Below are positions 42,690-52,110 of a DNA stretch of 61,236 bases, one piece after another. The notes under the pieces were generated by a model, which saw only the letters and a list, made by a program, of their open reading frames with translations, was not told the origin of the DNA and did no database searches. Position numbers and translations under genes: made by a program. The first letter of the stretch is position 1. Each line of letters starts with the position of its first letter. Source of the DNA: an uncultured Pseudomonadales bacterium (lineage in GTDB: Bacteria > Pseudomonadota > Gammaproteobacteria > Pseudomonadales > UBA7434); the NCBI GenBank assembly GCA_905478995.1, contig CAJQKT010000008.1, positions 1 to 61,236 of the forward strand, written 5' to 3'.

Positions 42690-43478
42690 ATGCCAAAAAA
42701 TCAGATCCTGGAACCTATCAAAATAATCACCTTTGACCTAGATGATACGCTATGGCCGATTCGCCCAGTTATTGAGCGTGCCGAAACAAAGACGTATCGC
42801 TGGCTCACAGAAAATGCGCCACAAATAACGGATCAATTTAGCCAGAGTGATATGCTTGCCTTTAAATTGGCGCTCATGCGAAAAGATTCATCCTTACGCC
42901 ATCGCATCAGCGATATGCGACGCAACGGTTATCGCGAGCTAGCTTTAGCCAGTGGCTACACACCCAGCGAAGCAAGCAAGTTGGCCTCACAGGCGTTCGA
43001 GACCTTTATTGAGCTTCGACAACAAGTCAACTGTTTTGCTGGGGTTGAAGCAATGCTAGAAGAGCTTGCAAAAAATTATATGCTCGGAGCTCTGACAAAT
43101 GGCAATGCCAACCTAAAGAAGATACCTATTGGGCGACATTTTGATTTTTCAATTTCAGCCGAATCAGTCAATGCTAGTAAACCAGATCAAAAAATATTTA
43201 ACGCTGCGTTAGAGCAGGCAAGTCTTTTTAACGGATCAATGGTGCAGCCAAACGAAGTAGTACATGTAGGAGATGACCTCCACACCGACGTTGGAGGGGC
43301 AATGCAAGCCGGATTTTATACCGTATGGCTGCGGGCGAAGCCTGACGAAATGCAAGATTATCTTAAGTATGGCGACGAAGAAGCGTCAACAGTAGCACCT
43401 ACCATCACTCCGCATGCGACGATCGACACCATTACTGCATTACCCAAAGCACTAAGCGGCATTCAATACAGCCAATAA
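42690..43478 (+). CDS. HAD-family phosphatase (YigB-like)
   Basis: This 262-residue haloacid-dehalogenase hydrolase has motif I FDLDDTLWPIRP with the two aspartates, motif II LGALTNGNANL, motif III lysine in NASKPDQKIF and motif IV HVGDDLHTDVGGAMQAG. In E. coli the YigB relative dephosphorylates FMN, so a role in riboflavin synthesis is possible. It lies 27 bases after xerC, as in E. coli and Pseudomonas. Confidence 0.92.
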   Translation: MPKNQILEPIKIITFDLDDTLWPIRPVIERAETKTYRWLTENAPQITDQFSQSDMLAFKLALMRKDSSLRHRISDMRRNGYRELALASGYTPSEASKLASQAFETFIELRQQVNCFAGVEAMLEELAKNYMLGALTNGNANLKKIPIGRHFDFSISAESVNASKPDQKIFNAALEQASLFNGSMVQPNEVVHVGDDLHTDVGGAMQAGFYTVWLRAKPDEMQDYLKYGDEEASTVAPTITPHATIDTITALPKALSGIQYSQ

Positions 43479-43556
43479 AAACCTCTGCTCATACTGTATT
43501 GGTGCGCTCAGCCTTAACATTACACTTTGGTGCGTGAGCGGTGGCCTCTTTACTTA

Positions 43557-44099
43557 TTAAATAGGCCGACTGCCGTAATTACTCTCAGGTTTTCTTGGTG
43601 GATCAGCCATAACATTAGGCTTCACATTAACGATAGCCCCACCCATTCGTAAAAATTTTTCAACTTCCGTTTCTAGCTCTGTACGAACTCGCTCTCGACT
43701 CGCGACATTGCGCGTCTCAGCAACTTCATCTTTTGAACCAATAAAAGTAAGGTCTACACTAACTTTCTTTTGGTAATCCACTGGCTCAGATTTCGATTTG
43801 TTAGATCGAGCCTTGACTGATGGTTTAGCTCGATTAGATTTAGCAGTTGTCGCTGATTTTTTTGTCACAGCGACTTCTGTCTTCTCAGATAATTTTTTAG
43901 GCGAGGTCGCTTTCGCGCCAACCTTGGTAGCAGAAGACTTTTTCTCTATCGGTTTTTTGGCAGCCACAGACTTAGCTTTGACCGCTTTACTTTTCAACGG
44001 CGTTTTAGCGGCCGGCTTTTTCTTGGCGGTCGCACTTTTAACGCGTGTGGTTGGAGACGGTGATTTGACAACGGCTTTTTTACTCACAACTATACTCAC
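43557..44099 (-). CDS. SutA-like RNA polymerase-binding protein with histone-H1-like N-terminus
   Basis: The end of this 180-residue protein, MGGAIVNVKPNVMADPPRKPESNYGSRPI (key residues GG, PNV, ADPP, KP, YGSRPI), closely resembles the C-terminus I recall for Pseudomonas SutA, a slow-growth regulator that binds RNA polymerase. SutA has an acidic N-terminus. Here the first 110 residues are instead Lys/Ala/Ser/Pro-rich (AKKKPAAKTPLKSKAVKAK), like histone H1 or AlgP. The mid region KKVSVDLTFIGSKDEVAET is unrecognised. Start is GTG at 44099 or GTG at 44087; neither has a good ribosome site. Nearby glnK-amtB-ubiK-yifB is the SutA neighbourhood in Pseudomonas as I remember it. Confidence 0.72.
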   Translation of the reverse strand: MSIVVSKKAVVKSPSPTTRVKSATAKKKPAAKTPLKSKAVKAKSVAAKKPIEKKSSATKVGAKATSPKKLSEKTEVAVTKKSATTAKSNRAKPSVKARSNKSKSEPVDYQKKVSVDLTFIGSKDEVAETRNVASRERVRTELETEVEKFLRMGGAIVNVKPNVMADPPRKPESNYGSRPI

Positions 44100-44617
44100 T
44101 ATTTTGTCAGGAAAACGCTTAAAGCGAACGTGTTTCAGCTAGCCTCACCCGCTTCTTCAAGTCAAACAATCAGACTTTAGAAAGAACATAATTTGAACGG
44201 CTGAGCGCTACCTTTTTCGAAGTAAGTATAGTTATAGCTAAATTCTGAGAAACCGCCATCAAAGAAAAAGTTAAAAAAAAATTACTGCAGGCCCAGTTCA
44301 CAAAAAAAATAAAAAGCACCAGATGTTGTGGGGTTAGGCATGCAAGAGCACAAGCAAATTTGAAAGTACTGTAAAAAGACCGAAGTACAAAGCAAAGTAC
44401 GTGAGTACAACTTTTAAGCAAAAGGAAGTGTTTGCTCCGGCCATACTCAATGGCCAAGAGGCAAAAATAACCAGGCAAACAAAAGCACATGCCGAAGCAG
44501 ATTAATCAATACCAATGTGCTAATGAACTTGCAGCCACCTCGGACGAGGCCGCTGGGTTAATTGCATCTTATGTTGCGCCGATTGCACGGCGCGAACAAC
44601 AGATACGGCAAGCGGTG
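44100..44617. other. 518-base gene-poor region between the sutA-like gene and glnK
   Basis: The stretch is A/T-rich and has no reading frame I believe in. A 106-codon minus-strand frame (44170-44490) and an 87-codon plus-strand frame running into glnK antisense look accidental. It should hold the promoter of the sutA-like gene. Four copies of a (A/G)AGTAC hexamer cluster at 44364-44408. Confidence 0.5.
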
Positions 44618-44974
<357 letters not shown>

Positions 44975-45122
44975 CTATAATGGGGCAAAACTTTTCAAAT
45001 AAGTTTTAATTGATTTAACTTAGCTCGACTAACGCCGAGTAGGGTACTAATGGCGCTAATAGCCATAATTTGTAAAGGTACTGCTTTGCCCTAATGATAG
45101 CAAGTATTGTTTAGTGCGCCGC

Positions 45123-45137
45123 GCACAAATTCGGTGC
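45123..45137 (-). promoter_or_regulatory. NtrC-like binding dyad upstream of the distal glnK
   Basis: GCACAAATTCGGTGC matches the NtrC dyad GCACC-N5-GGTGC at nine of ten defined positions. It is about 170 bases upstream of the distal glnK start, right beside the amtB terminator. I could not find a convincing -24/-12 promoter between it and the gene. Confidence 0.45.
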
Positions 45138-45162
45138 AAAAAAAAGGGCGCCAAAGGCGCCC
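45138..45162 (-). terminator. Rho-independent terminator after amtB
   Basis: GGGCGCC (45146-45152) and GGCGCCC (45156-45162) form a stem with an AAA loop, and eight T residues follow on the minus strand (45145-45138). It begins 19 bases after the amtB stop and separates amtB from the distal glnK. Confidence 0.92.
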
Positions 45163-45180
45163 CGAAACGTTACATATTAA

Positions 45181-46443
45181 TTAACCTTTAGAGCTTGCAA
45201 ACTCAGGATAAGCCTCCATCCCACATTCCGAGAGATCGACGCCGTCGTACTCTTCTTGTTCACTCACTCGGATGCCCATAATAGCCTTAATAGCCAGCCA
45301 AACAATCAAGCTTGTCACAAAGACCCAGACGAAGATTGCTAACAATCCAACGATCTGCCCGCCAAAACTTGCGTCGCCAAAAATGGCCACTGCCAACACA
45401 CCCCAGATACCAACCGTACCGTGGACTGAAATAGCGCCAACAGGATCATCTATTTTGATTTTGTCCAGGAGCACGATACTTAGTACAACTAAGACTCCGC
45501 CAATCGCACCTATGATGGTAGACATTAGGGCAGATTGAGATGCCGGATCAGCTGTAATCGCCACCAAACCTGCCAAAGCGCCGTTAAGTGCCATGGTCAA
45601 ATCTGCCTTGCCGAACATCAAGCGCGCAAGAATCAAAGCCGCAATTAATCCGCCAGAGGCAGCAGCATTCGTATTCATAAACACGTTGGCCACTTCGTTC
45701 GCAACTTCAATACCACCAAGCTTGAGCGTTGAGCCACCGTTAAAGCCGAACCAGCCCATCCACAGGATGAAGGTACCCAGCGTAGCCAGCGGTAAATTAG
45801 CACCCGGTATCGCCTGAGCGCTGCCATCCTTGCCATACTTACCTTTACGTGCACCCAGTACAAGTACACCCGCTAATGCCGCTGCTGCACCTGCCATATG
45901 AACAATACCAGAACCAGCATAATCGCTGTAATCAAGGGCACCCAAGAACGGCACATCTTTGCCACCCCAAGTCCAACCGCCTTCGATAGGATAAATAAAG
46001 CCCGTCATAACAACAGCAAACAGTAGGAATGCCCAGAGCTTCATTCGCTCCGCTACAGCGCCAGACACGATTGACATGGCCGTTGCAACAAATACAACTT
46101 GGAAAAAGAAGTCTGATGCACCGGAATACACCGAATCACCGTCAAAACCATTTTCAGCTGATGCCGCAAGTACCGCTGCTTTGTCGAGGCTACCAGTCGT
46201 GTCAACGCCTGATAAGAAGAAGCCACCGTCATACATAAACTGATAACCGCAAACCATATACATGGTACTAGCGATCGCGAAAAGTGAAATATTTTTGGTA
46301 AGAATTTCGGTCGTATTCTTCGAGCGAACCAAACCGGCTTCAAGCATGGCAAAGCCCGCTGCCATCCACATTACTAACGCACCACAAATCAAAAAGTAGA
46401 AAGTGTCTAGTGCGTATTGGAGTTCAAAAATTTGATTTTCCAT
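45181..46443 (-). CDS. amtB: Ammonium transporter
   Basis: This is an inner-membrane Amt/Rh/MEP ammonium channel of 420 residues with about 11 membrane helices. Both pore histidines are visible, in GSGIVHMAGAAAAL and GAISVHGTVGIWG, as is the conserved MWMAAGFAMLEAGLVRSKNTTEIL (key LEAGL and RSKN). The start ATG at 46443 has TGAGGT eight bases before it; a frame extension of five codons lacks support. It has no cleaved signal peptide like that of E. coli AmtB. P-II genes on both sides fit GlnK-dependent gating. Confidence 0.96.
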   Translation of the reverse strand: MENQIFELQYALDTFYFLICGALVMWMAAGFAMLEAGLVRSKNTTEILTKNISLFAIASTMYMVCGYQFMYDGGFFLSGVDTTGSLDKAAVLAASAENGFDGDSVYSGASDFFFQVVFVATAMSIVSGAVAERMKLWAFLLFAVVMTGFIYPIEGGWTWGGKDVPFLGALDYSDYAGSGIVHMAGAAAALAGVLVLGARKGKYGKDGSAQAIPGANLPLATLGTFILWMGWFGFNGGSTLKLGGIEVANEVANVFMNTNAAASGGLIAALILARLMFGKADLTMALNGALAGLVAITADPASQSALMSTIIGAIGGVLVVLSIVLLDKIKIDDPVGAISVHGTVGIWGVLAVAIFGDASFGGQIVGLLAIFVWVFVTSLIVWLAIKAIMGIRVSEQEEYDGVDLSECGMEAYPEFASSKG

Positions 46444-46504
46444 TACTGTATACCTCAATGTTCTAATAAATTAACCGGCCACCAATAGTTTGGTATGCTC
46501 GGAC

Positions 46505-46930
<426 letters not shown>

Positions 46931-47022
46931 TCATAAATAACTATTTAAAACAGTGGGTTATAGTATTTTTCGGATAAAAAAAGACAGTCGGCGAGGTGTT
47001 CAGAGCACACATTAGCGCGCGC

Positions 47023-47039
47023 CGCACCGCGATGGTGCG
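47023..47039 (-). promoter_or_regulatory. NtrC binding site upstream of glnK-amtB
   Basis: CGCACCGCGATGGTGCG contains the full GCACC-N5-GGTGC dyad of NtrC enhancer sites. It lies about 110 bases upstream of the -12 element, the usual enhancer distance. Confidence 0.8.
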
Positions 47040-47085
47040 AACCGGTACGATTACATCAAGGTAGCCGAGCCACCCGCTTGAACAC

Positions 47086-47388
47086 TTGCCGCCCGAGCAT
47101 GGCTGTTGGATAATCAAAGATCACCATGTAAGGAACTCAGTCATCGATACGCCGACAATTACCAGCTTTATCAAACAAGCATCGGAACTCTTACCGGGGC
47201 ATGCCGCGAACTTAAAGAAAGATTTTGAACGCAATTTGCGCCCAATTATTGAGAGCAAGCTCGCTGAGCTGAACCTAGTTACGCGTGATGACTTTGAGCA
47301 ACAGTTGCGGCTGCTTGAAAGACTAGAATCTCAAGTTACTCAACTTGAGGCACAGTTAGCCTCTTTTAAAAAACCACCGTCCGACTAG
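47086..47388 (+). CDS. ubiK: Ubiquinone biosynthesis accessory factor UbiK (start uncertain)
   Basis: UbiK is a small coiled-coil protein that works with UbiJ in the soluble ubiquinone-synthesis complex. The homologous part, IDTPTITSFIKQASELLPG, then LAELNLVTRDDFEQQLRLLERLESQVTQLEAQL (key LVTRDDF), matches DUF526/YqiC along its length. The frame opens at TTG 47086, giving 18 residues with no counterpart in relatives and no ribosome site. The homology starts at an ATC codon (47143) with AAGGA eight bases before it. I therefore suspect AUC initiation or a sequence error. The neighbourhood glnK-amtB/ubiK/yifB is usual in Pseudomonas. Confidence 0.82.
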   Translation: MPPEHGCWIIKDHHVRNSVIDTPTITSFIKQASELLPGHAANLKKDFERNLRPIIESKLAELNLVTRDDFEQQLRLLERLESQVTQLEAQLASFKKPPSD

Positions 47389-47516
47389 GCCCAATACCCA
47401 CCAACCTAGTAAGCGCTATCACTCTGCAGCAACAGATAGTCATTCATTAAAAAATCAGGTAACCGCAGCAAGAACAGCTTTCATAAAAAACCACTCATTT
47501 ATCAAGGACGATAAAC

Positions 47517-49055
47517 ATGGCACTCGCACTCACCCTATCTCGGGCCAACCAAGGCATTGATGCACCACTTGTCAGCGTCGAAACTCATCTATCTAACGGC
47601 CTGCCGGCTTTTACCATCGTTGGTCTCCCAGAGGCTGCCGTTAAAGAAAGTCGCGACCGTGTAAGAAGCGCGATCATTAATTCCCATTTTGAATTTCCCT
47701 CTCGACGTATTACCATCAACTTGGCACCAGCCGACCTCCCCAAGCAAGGCAGTCGGTTTGATCTTGCCATTGCGCTGGGCATTCTTGCCGCGTCAGGCCA
47801 ATTACCCAAAGATAAGCTCCGGCAATATGAATTTATAGGAGAGCTGTCATTATCTGGCGAGTTACGCCACGTACGCGGTCTGCTACCAGCGTTGTTAAAA
47901 ACCGATAAAGCACGCACGATGATCGTACCGCTTGCCAATCAAGCTGAAGCGAGCCTTCCCATTAATTCGGCAGCGATCGTCGCCACGCACATTCTTCAAG
48001 TTTGTGCTCATTTAAATGGCAGTGCCGAAATCGCGCCGCTTAAAAAGATTGAGCCGCCCAGTCGAGATCGGTTAGAACAAGATCTCGCCGATGTCGCGGG
48101 GCAGCCCCAAGCAAGAAGGGCTTTAGAAATTGCGGCAGCCGGGGGACATAACTTACTATTTAGCGGCCCTCCGGGAACCGGCAAAACTATGCTTGCATCC
48201 CGCCTTGGCTCTCTATTACCGCCGCTAAGTGAAAAATTTTCAATTGAAGTCGCAGCGATTCAATCATTGGCGGGAAAAGTGGTCGATGGCAGCAGCTGGG
48301 GGCGGCGACCTTTTCGCAGGCCGCATCACACGGCCTCTGCAGTAGCGTTAGTAGGCGGCGGTAGCAACCCTCGCCCCGGTGAAATATCACTGGCTCATCG
48401 CGGCATTCTTTTTTTAGACGAGCTTCCAGAATTTGACAGAAAAGTGCTTGAAGTATTGCGCGAACCGCTCGAGTCCGGCTCAATCACTATTTCTCGGGCT
48501 GCGCAACAAGTAGAGTACCCCGCAAAATTTCAACTAGTAGCGGCCATGAATCCTTGTCCGTGCGGATTTTTTGGCGATACCCGACAAAGTTGCAGCTGCT
48601 CATCGGCGCAGTTACAACGCTACAAAGCCAAGCTTTCAGGGCCACTACTAGATCGCATTGATATGCACGTCAATGTCAGCCGCCTACCCACACATATGCT
48701 GCTCAATAACGAAACGGCGAAAAGCATAGAAACAAGCTCAGCCGTTAGAAAAAGAGTGATCCGAGCGCAAGAAATACAATTCAGTCATCGTAAGAAAATG
48801 AATGCCAATCTTCAAGCTAGTGAATTAATAGATGCGCAATGGATCGAGCCAGAAGCTCTAGATTGGCTGAGTAGCGCAATTGAAAAGCTTGGCCAATCAG
48901 CTCGAGCATTTCACCGAATTCTACGCGTTGCAAGAACCATTGCCGATTTAGAAATTGAAAAGTCCGCGCCCACAAATCGATTATCGCAGCTGAGAGTAAA
49001 CACTGCACACATAAAAGAGGCGCTGGCCTTCCGACAATTTACGGACAGGCAATAA
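47517..49055 (+). CDS. YifB/ComM family AAA+ ATPase (Mg chelatase-like)
   Basis: This 512-residue protein has the N-terminal ChlI/Lon-like domain (FTIVGLPEAAVKESRDRVRSAI), the Walker A GPPGTGKT, Walker B ILFLDELPEF, the sensor region AMNPCPCGFFGD with a cysteine cluster, and the Mg_chelatase_C region near the end. In naturally competent relatives ComM is a helicase that drives branch migration during transformation. It does not make chlorophyll. AAGGACG lies seven bases before the ATG. Confidence 0.94.
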   Translation: MALALTLSRANQGIDAPLVSVETHLSNGLPAFTIVGLPEAAVKESRDRVRSAIINSHFEFPSRRITINLAPADLPKQGSRFDLAIALGILAASGQLPKDKLRQYEFIGELSLSGELRHVRGLLPALLKTDKARTMIVPLANQAEASLPINSAAIVATHILQVCAHLNGSAEIAPLKKIEPPSRDRLEQDLADVAGQPQARRALEIAAAGGHNLLFSGPPGTGKTMLASRLGSLLPPLSEKFSIEVAAIQSLAGKVVDGSSWGRRPFRRPHHTASAVALVGGGSNPRPGEISLAHRGILFLDELPEFDRKVLEVLREPLESGSITISRAAQQVEYPAKFQLVAAMNPCPCGFFGDTRQSCSCSSAQLQRYKAKLSGPLLDRIDMHVNVSRLPTHMLLNNETAKSIETSSAVRKRVIRAQEIQFSHRKKMNANLQASELIDAQWIEPEALDWLSSAIEKLGQSARAFHRILRVARTIADLEIEKSAPTNRLSQLRVNTAHIKEALAFRQFTDRQ

Positions 49056-49169
49056 GGATAACGTGCTAATTATAATGACCCGTGCTGAAATATATCACGG
49101 TATTGTAAACCAATAAAATGACACTCAGCGCACAAATATTAAGTTGCACTATACAAGTGCCTTTCTTTT

Positions 49170-50060
49170 CTAGCTATTACTTATAAACCAGCTAATGATC
49201 AACGAATTTACCTCGACAGGATTTTCTTGATGGACAAAATGTCCCGCGCCATCAATCCGTTCAACTCGAAAACCGCGAGGATAATCTTTAGCTAACACGG
49301 TATAGTCGAATACTCTTGTATCAACACAGCCATCATTGGCACCTGTTATAGCTAAGTTAGGCACCAAAATTTTTTTTATATCACTCATCAACGAGTGTCG
49401 AAAACCAAGTATTAGAGGTAAAGAAGCATTTTGTCGATAATAACTAAGCATGGCCTTAACAACGCCCGGCTGCGAAAATGTTTCACACAGGTCACTCCAC
49501 TGCGCATTCGTAAGCACTTGATCGGGAGACCAACGCCGCCTCAAAAAACGGATGAATTGCCAATCTCCTTGGCGTATTAAATAATCAGACAAAACCGGTA
49601 TTTGATTAAAGAACATATACCAAGAATTTAAAATCTGCAGCGGCACGCCCGCCAAACCTTCCCGAATAAATCGTGCAGGATGCGGCACTGCCATAGTGGT
49701 CAACGATAGAAACCGGTCTGGCGCGATTGCCGACGCCGCATACGCAATTGCAGCCCCCCAGTCGTGACCAACTAGATGTACTTTATCGAGATGCAACTCA
49801 TCTAGCCATGCAAAAACATCTTGCGCTAGACTTGCCAAATGATAATCAGCATCAGCAGTAATAGACGAAGGCTCATAACCGCGCAAGGCGGGGATTAATA
49901 CGCGATAACCTGCGGCAACAAAGTCGTCAATTTGAAGGTAGAAGGAATTAGCATTGTCTGGAAAGCCATGCAAGCACAGCACCACTGACCCACTGTTATC
50001 CTGGCCATAAAAACGAGCACTAAATTTTCGCGCTCCATTGTGCAGTGTTATTGCTTCCAC
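49170..50060 (-). CDS. Alpha/beta hydrolase, epoxide-hydrolase-like
   Basis: This 296-residue hydrolase has the oxyanion motif LCLHGFPDNANSF, the nucleophile elbow LVGHDWGAAIAYA, where aspartate is the likely nucleophile as in epoxide hydrolases and haloalkane dehalogenases, the acid in ITGANDGCVD and the histidine in GAGHFVHQENP. The cap region is about residues 130-220. The substrate is unknown. The start is GTG at 50060, 65 bases after the MDR reductase stop on the same strand, so the two could be co-transcribed. Confidence 0.85.
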   Translation of the reverse strand: MEAITLHNGARKFSARFYGQDNSGSVVLCLHGFPDNANSFYLQIDDFVAAGYRVLIPALRGYEPSSITADADYHLASLAQDVFAWLDELHLDKVHLVGHDWGAAIAYAASAIAPDRFLSLTTMAVPHPARFIREGLAGVPLQILNSWYMFFNQIPVLSDYLIRQGDWQFIRFLRRRWSPDQVLTNAQWSDLCETFSQPGVVKAMLSYYRQNASLPLILGFRHSLMSDIKKILVPNLAITGANDGCVDTRVFDYTVLAKDYPRGFRVERIDGAGHFVHQENPVEVNSLIISWFISNS

Positions 50061-50125
50061 AGCTTGCCGTAATCCTAATCAAAACTAACCGGCTAAAAAA
50101 CGCCCTGCTAATGTTGCAAAGAAAA

Positions 50126-51244
50126 TTATTTATTAGGATTAATTAAAAACTTTTGGCCGGTCTGCTTGGCGTTGTACTTTAAAATAGCGGCCGGTTCCAT
50201 TGCCTCGTCCAAGCTCAATGTGTCGGTAAAATCAATAGCAAAGGTCGTTTGAATTTCATCTGCTACACGTTTATGTAACTCCGCCACACGCTCAGGAGAC
50301 ACTTTTCCTAAAAACTGCATCAGCAAGAAGCCGCCAATACCCCACGACATACCGTAAGCACGATTTAAAGTGGTAGGAGCCATCGCTAAGCCGCCGTAAA
50401 TATAGACCTGCTTATGCATGGGCGAACCATAGGTGTTAAAACCAACAGCGTCTTTACTGCCGTTAGATTCCATCGCTGTGAGTATATCGCTAGCAAGCTC
50501 ACCGCCACCAATTGCGTCAAACGCCAGAGTAGCGCCCGTTTCTTCGATGGCTTTGGCAAGGTCTTGCTTATAAGTGTCGCTCGAGGAATTAACTACATGG
50601 ACAGCACCTATACCTTTGAGTAATTCAACTTGCTCTTCTTTACGCACAATATTGACCAACGGAACATTTTCAGCCAAGCAAATTTTCACCAACATTTGTC
50701 CAAGGCTCGAGGCGGCAGCAGTATGCACAAGCGCAGCATGACCTTCCATGCGCATGGTATCGACCATACCCAATGCGGTGAGTGGATTAACGAATGATGA
50801 TGCCGCCTGCGCCGCTGCAGTGCCTTCATTATGAACGATGCACATCTGTACGGGTACAGTACAATATTCTGCGTAAGTAGCGCCCGACAGCACACCGACA
50901 GTTTTTCCCAGCAGCGCTTTTGCCGCTGGACTATCGCCTGCCTCAACCACGACACCTGCGCCTTCGTTACCCACGGGCAAAACCATATCTAAGCGCGACT
51001 TTAAGCGCGATAAAATCGCTGGATGTACCGGAGCCGTTAATAAACTGCCGTCTTCCGACAAGCTAGCCGATGTCAGATCAGCGGGGCCAAACATCGGCCA
51101 CATGTCCGACGGATTAATCGGCGCCGCTTCAATTTTTACCACTACTTCATGGGGTTTTGGAGCCGATCTGTCGACAGTGCGCAACGAAAACTCTAATTGC
51201 CCCGCTGAAGTGATGTTTGAAAAAAGCTGTTTTGATTGGCTCAT
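50126..51244 (-). CDS. Zinc-independent MDR-family oxidoreductase (quinone or enoyl reductase-like)
   Basis: This 372-residue member of the medium-chain dehydrogenase/reductase superfamily has the GroES-like front VVVKIEAAPINPSDMWPMFG, GNEGAGVVVEAGD, and a nucleotide fold whose glycine motif is modified (AALVHTAAASSLGQMLVKI). There is no zinc ligand set, so it belongs with quinone oxidoreductases or enoyl reductases. FDAIGGGELASDIL is kept. The specific substrate cannot be read from sequence. Confidence 0.82.
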   Translation of the reverse strand: MSQSKQLFSNITSAGQLEFSLRTVDRSAPKPHEVVVKIEAAPINPSDMWPMFGPADLTSASLSEDGSLLTAPVHPAILSRLKSRLDMVLPVGNEGAGVVVEAGDSPAAKALLGKTVGVLSGATYAEYCTVPVQMCIVHNEGTAAAQAASSFVNPLTALGMVDTMRMEGHAALVHTAAASSLGQMLVKICLAENVPLVNIVRKEEQVELLKGIGAVHVVNSSSDTYKQDLAKAIEETGATLAFDAIGGGELASDILTAMESNGSKDAVGFNTYGSPMHKQVYIYGGLAMAPTTLNRAYGMSWGIGGFLLMQFLGKVSPERVAELHKRVADEIQTTFAIDFTDTLSLDEAMEPAAILKYNAKQTGQKFLINPNK

Positions 51245-51346
51245 GATAAATTAAATCCTGCAGTGGGCGAATAGAATGCGATAAATTGGGCGCTGATTCT
51301 ATCATCGGCTGGCGCTTCTATATAATCAATTCTTTGTAATGCTCGG

Positions 51347-52102
51347 CTACAAATCACCCCAGCGATTTTGCAATAAACTCAATGCAACCATAGGAGCAGT
51401 TTCAGTGCGGAGAATGCGCGCACCCAATCGCACACAAACAAAACCCGCCTCGGCCGCCGCTGCAATCTCACCTTCCTCAAAGCCACCCTCAGGCCCCACA
51501 AGCACACACGCTCTAGAAGGCGCAGCAACAAACTGTTGAGAAAAATCGTTAAATGCAGTCCCCGTCGGTTGCATTGTTAAACGCGCCTCACTGGGAGATA
51601 AAGCAGGGAGATTGTCCAACCACTCACTCAACAGTAAAGGCGAATTGAGCTGAGGAAGAATGGTCCGACCAGACTGCTCACAAGCGCCAATTAAAACTGC
51701 CTGCCAATGAGCCAATTTTTTTTCTGCGCGACCAGAGTTAAGCTTGACCTCAACGCGCCGAGTCAGCAGCGGTTGGATTTCGCTAACTCCAAGCTCCGTG
51801 GCCTTTTGCATGACCCAGTCCATACGATCACCTTTCGAAATAGCAATCGCAAGCGTCGTATGTAACGGTGATTCTACACTTTTGGCCAGTGGCCGACGGG
51901 CCTGAACGGTTACCGCCACCGCCCTACGTGAGACGGCAGTGACAACGGCATCAAATTCGTTAGCTTTGCCATCAAACAAAACGAGTGCTGAGCCGACAGT
52001 CACACGAAGAACATGGATAAGATAATGATTGTTACGCGTCTCAAGTTCCGTCTCAAGACCATCGACAAGCATTTGCGAACAAAAGAGTCTAATTTGGCGC
52101 AT
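51347..52102 (-). CDS. rsmE: 16S rRNA m3U1498 methyltransferase RsmE
   Basis: RsmE methylates N3 of U1498 in the decoding region of 16S rRNA. The 251 residues have the N-terminal PUA-like domain (RNNHYLIHVLRVTVGSALVLFDG, key HVLR) and the SPOUT knot: KGDRMDWVMQKATELGVSEI, LVGPEGGFEEGEI and LGARILRTETAPM. It follows metF by eight bases and probably shares its transcript. Confidence 0.96.
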   Translation of the reverse strand: MRQIRLFCSQMLVDGLETELETRNNHYLIHVLRVTVGSALVLFDGKANEFDAVVTAVSRRAVAVTVQARRPLAKSVESPLHTTLAIAISKGDRMDWVMQKATELGVSEIQPLLTRRVEVKLNSGRAEKKLAHWQAVLIGACEQSGRTILPQLNSPLLLSEWLDNLPALSPSEARLTMQPTGTAFNDFSQQFVAAPSRACVLVGPEGGFEEGEIAAAAEAGFVCVRLGARILRTETAPMVALSLLQNRWGDL

Positions 52103-52110
52103 AGTCGGCG

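Noticed and set aside
43490-43540. Inverted repeat CGCTCA/TGAGCG between the HAD and sutA-like genes as a shared terminator
   Set aside because: Only six base pairs with a long loop and no T-run.
44170-44490. A 106-codon minus-strand frame with hydrophobic segments upstream of the sutA-like gene
   Set aside because: A/T-driven composition, no ribosome site and no family resemblance; it overlaps a probable promoter region.
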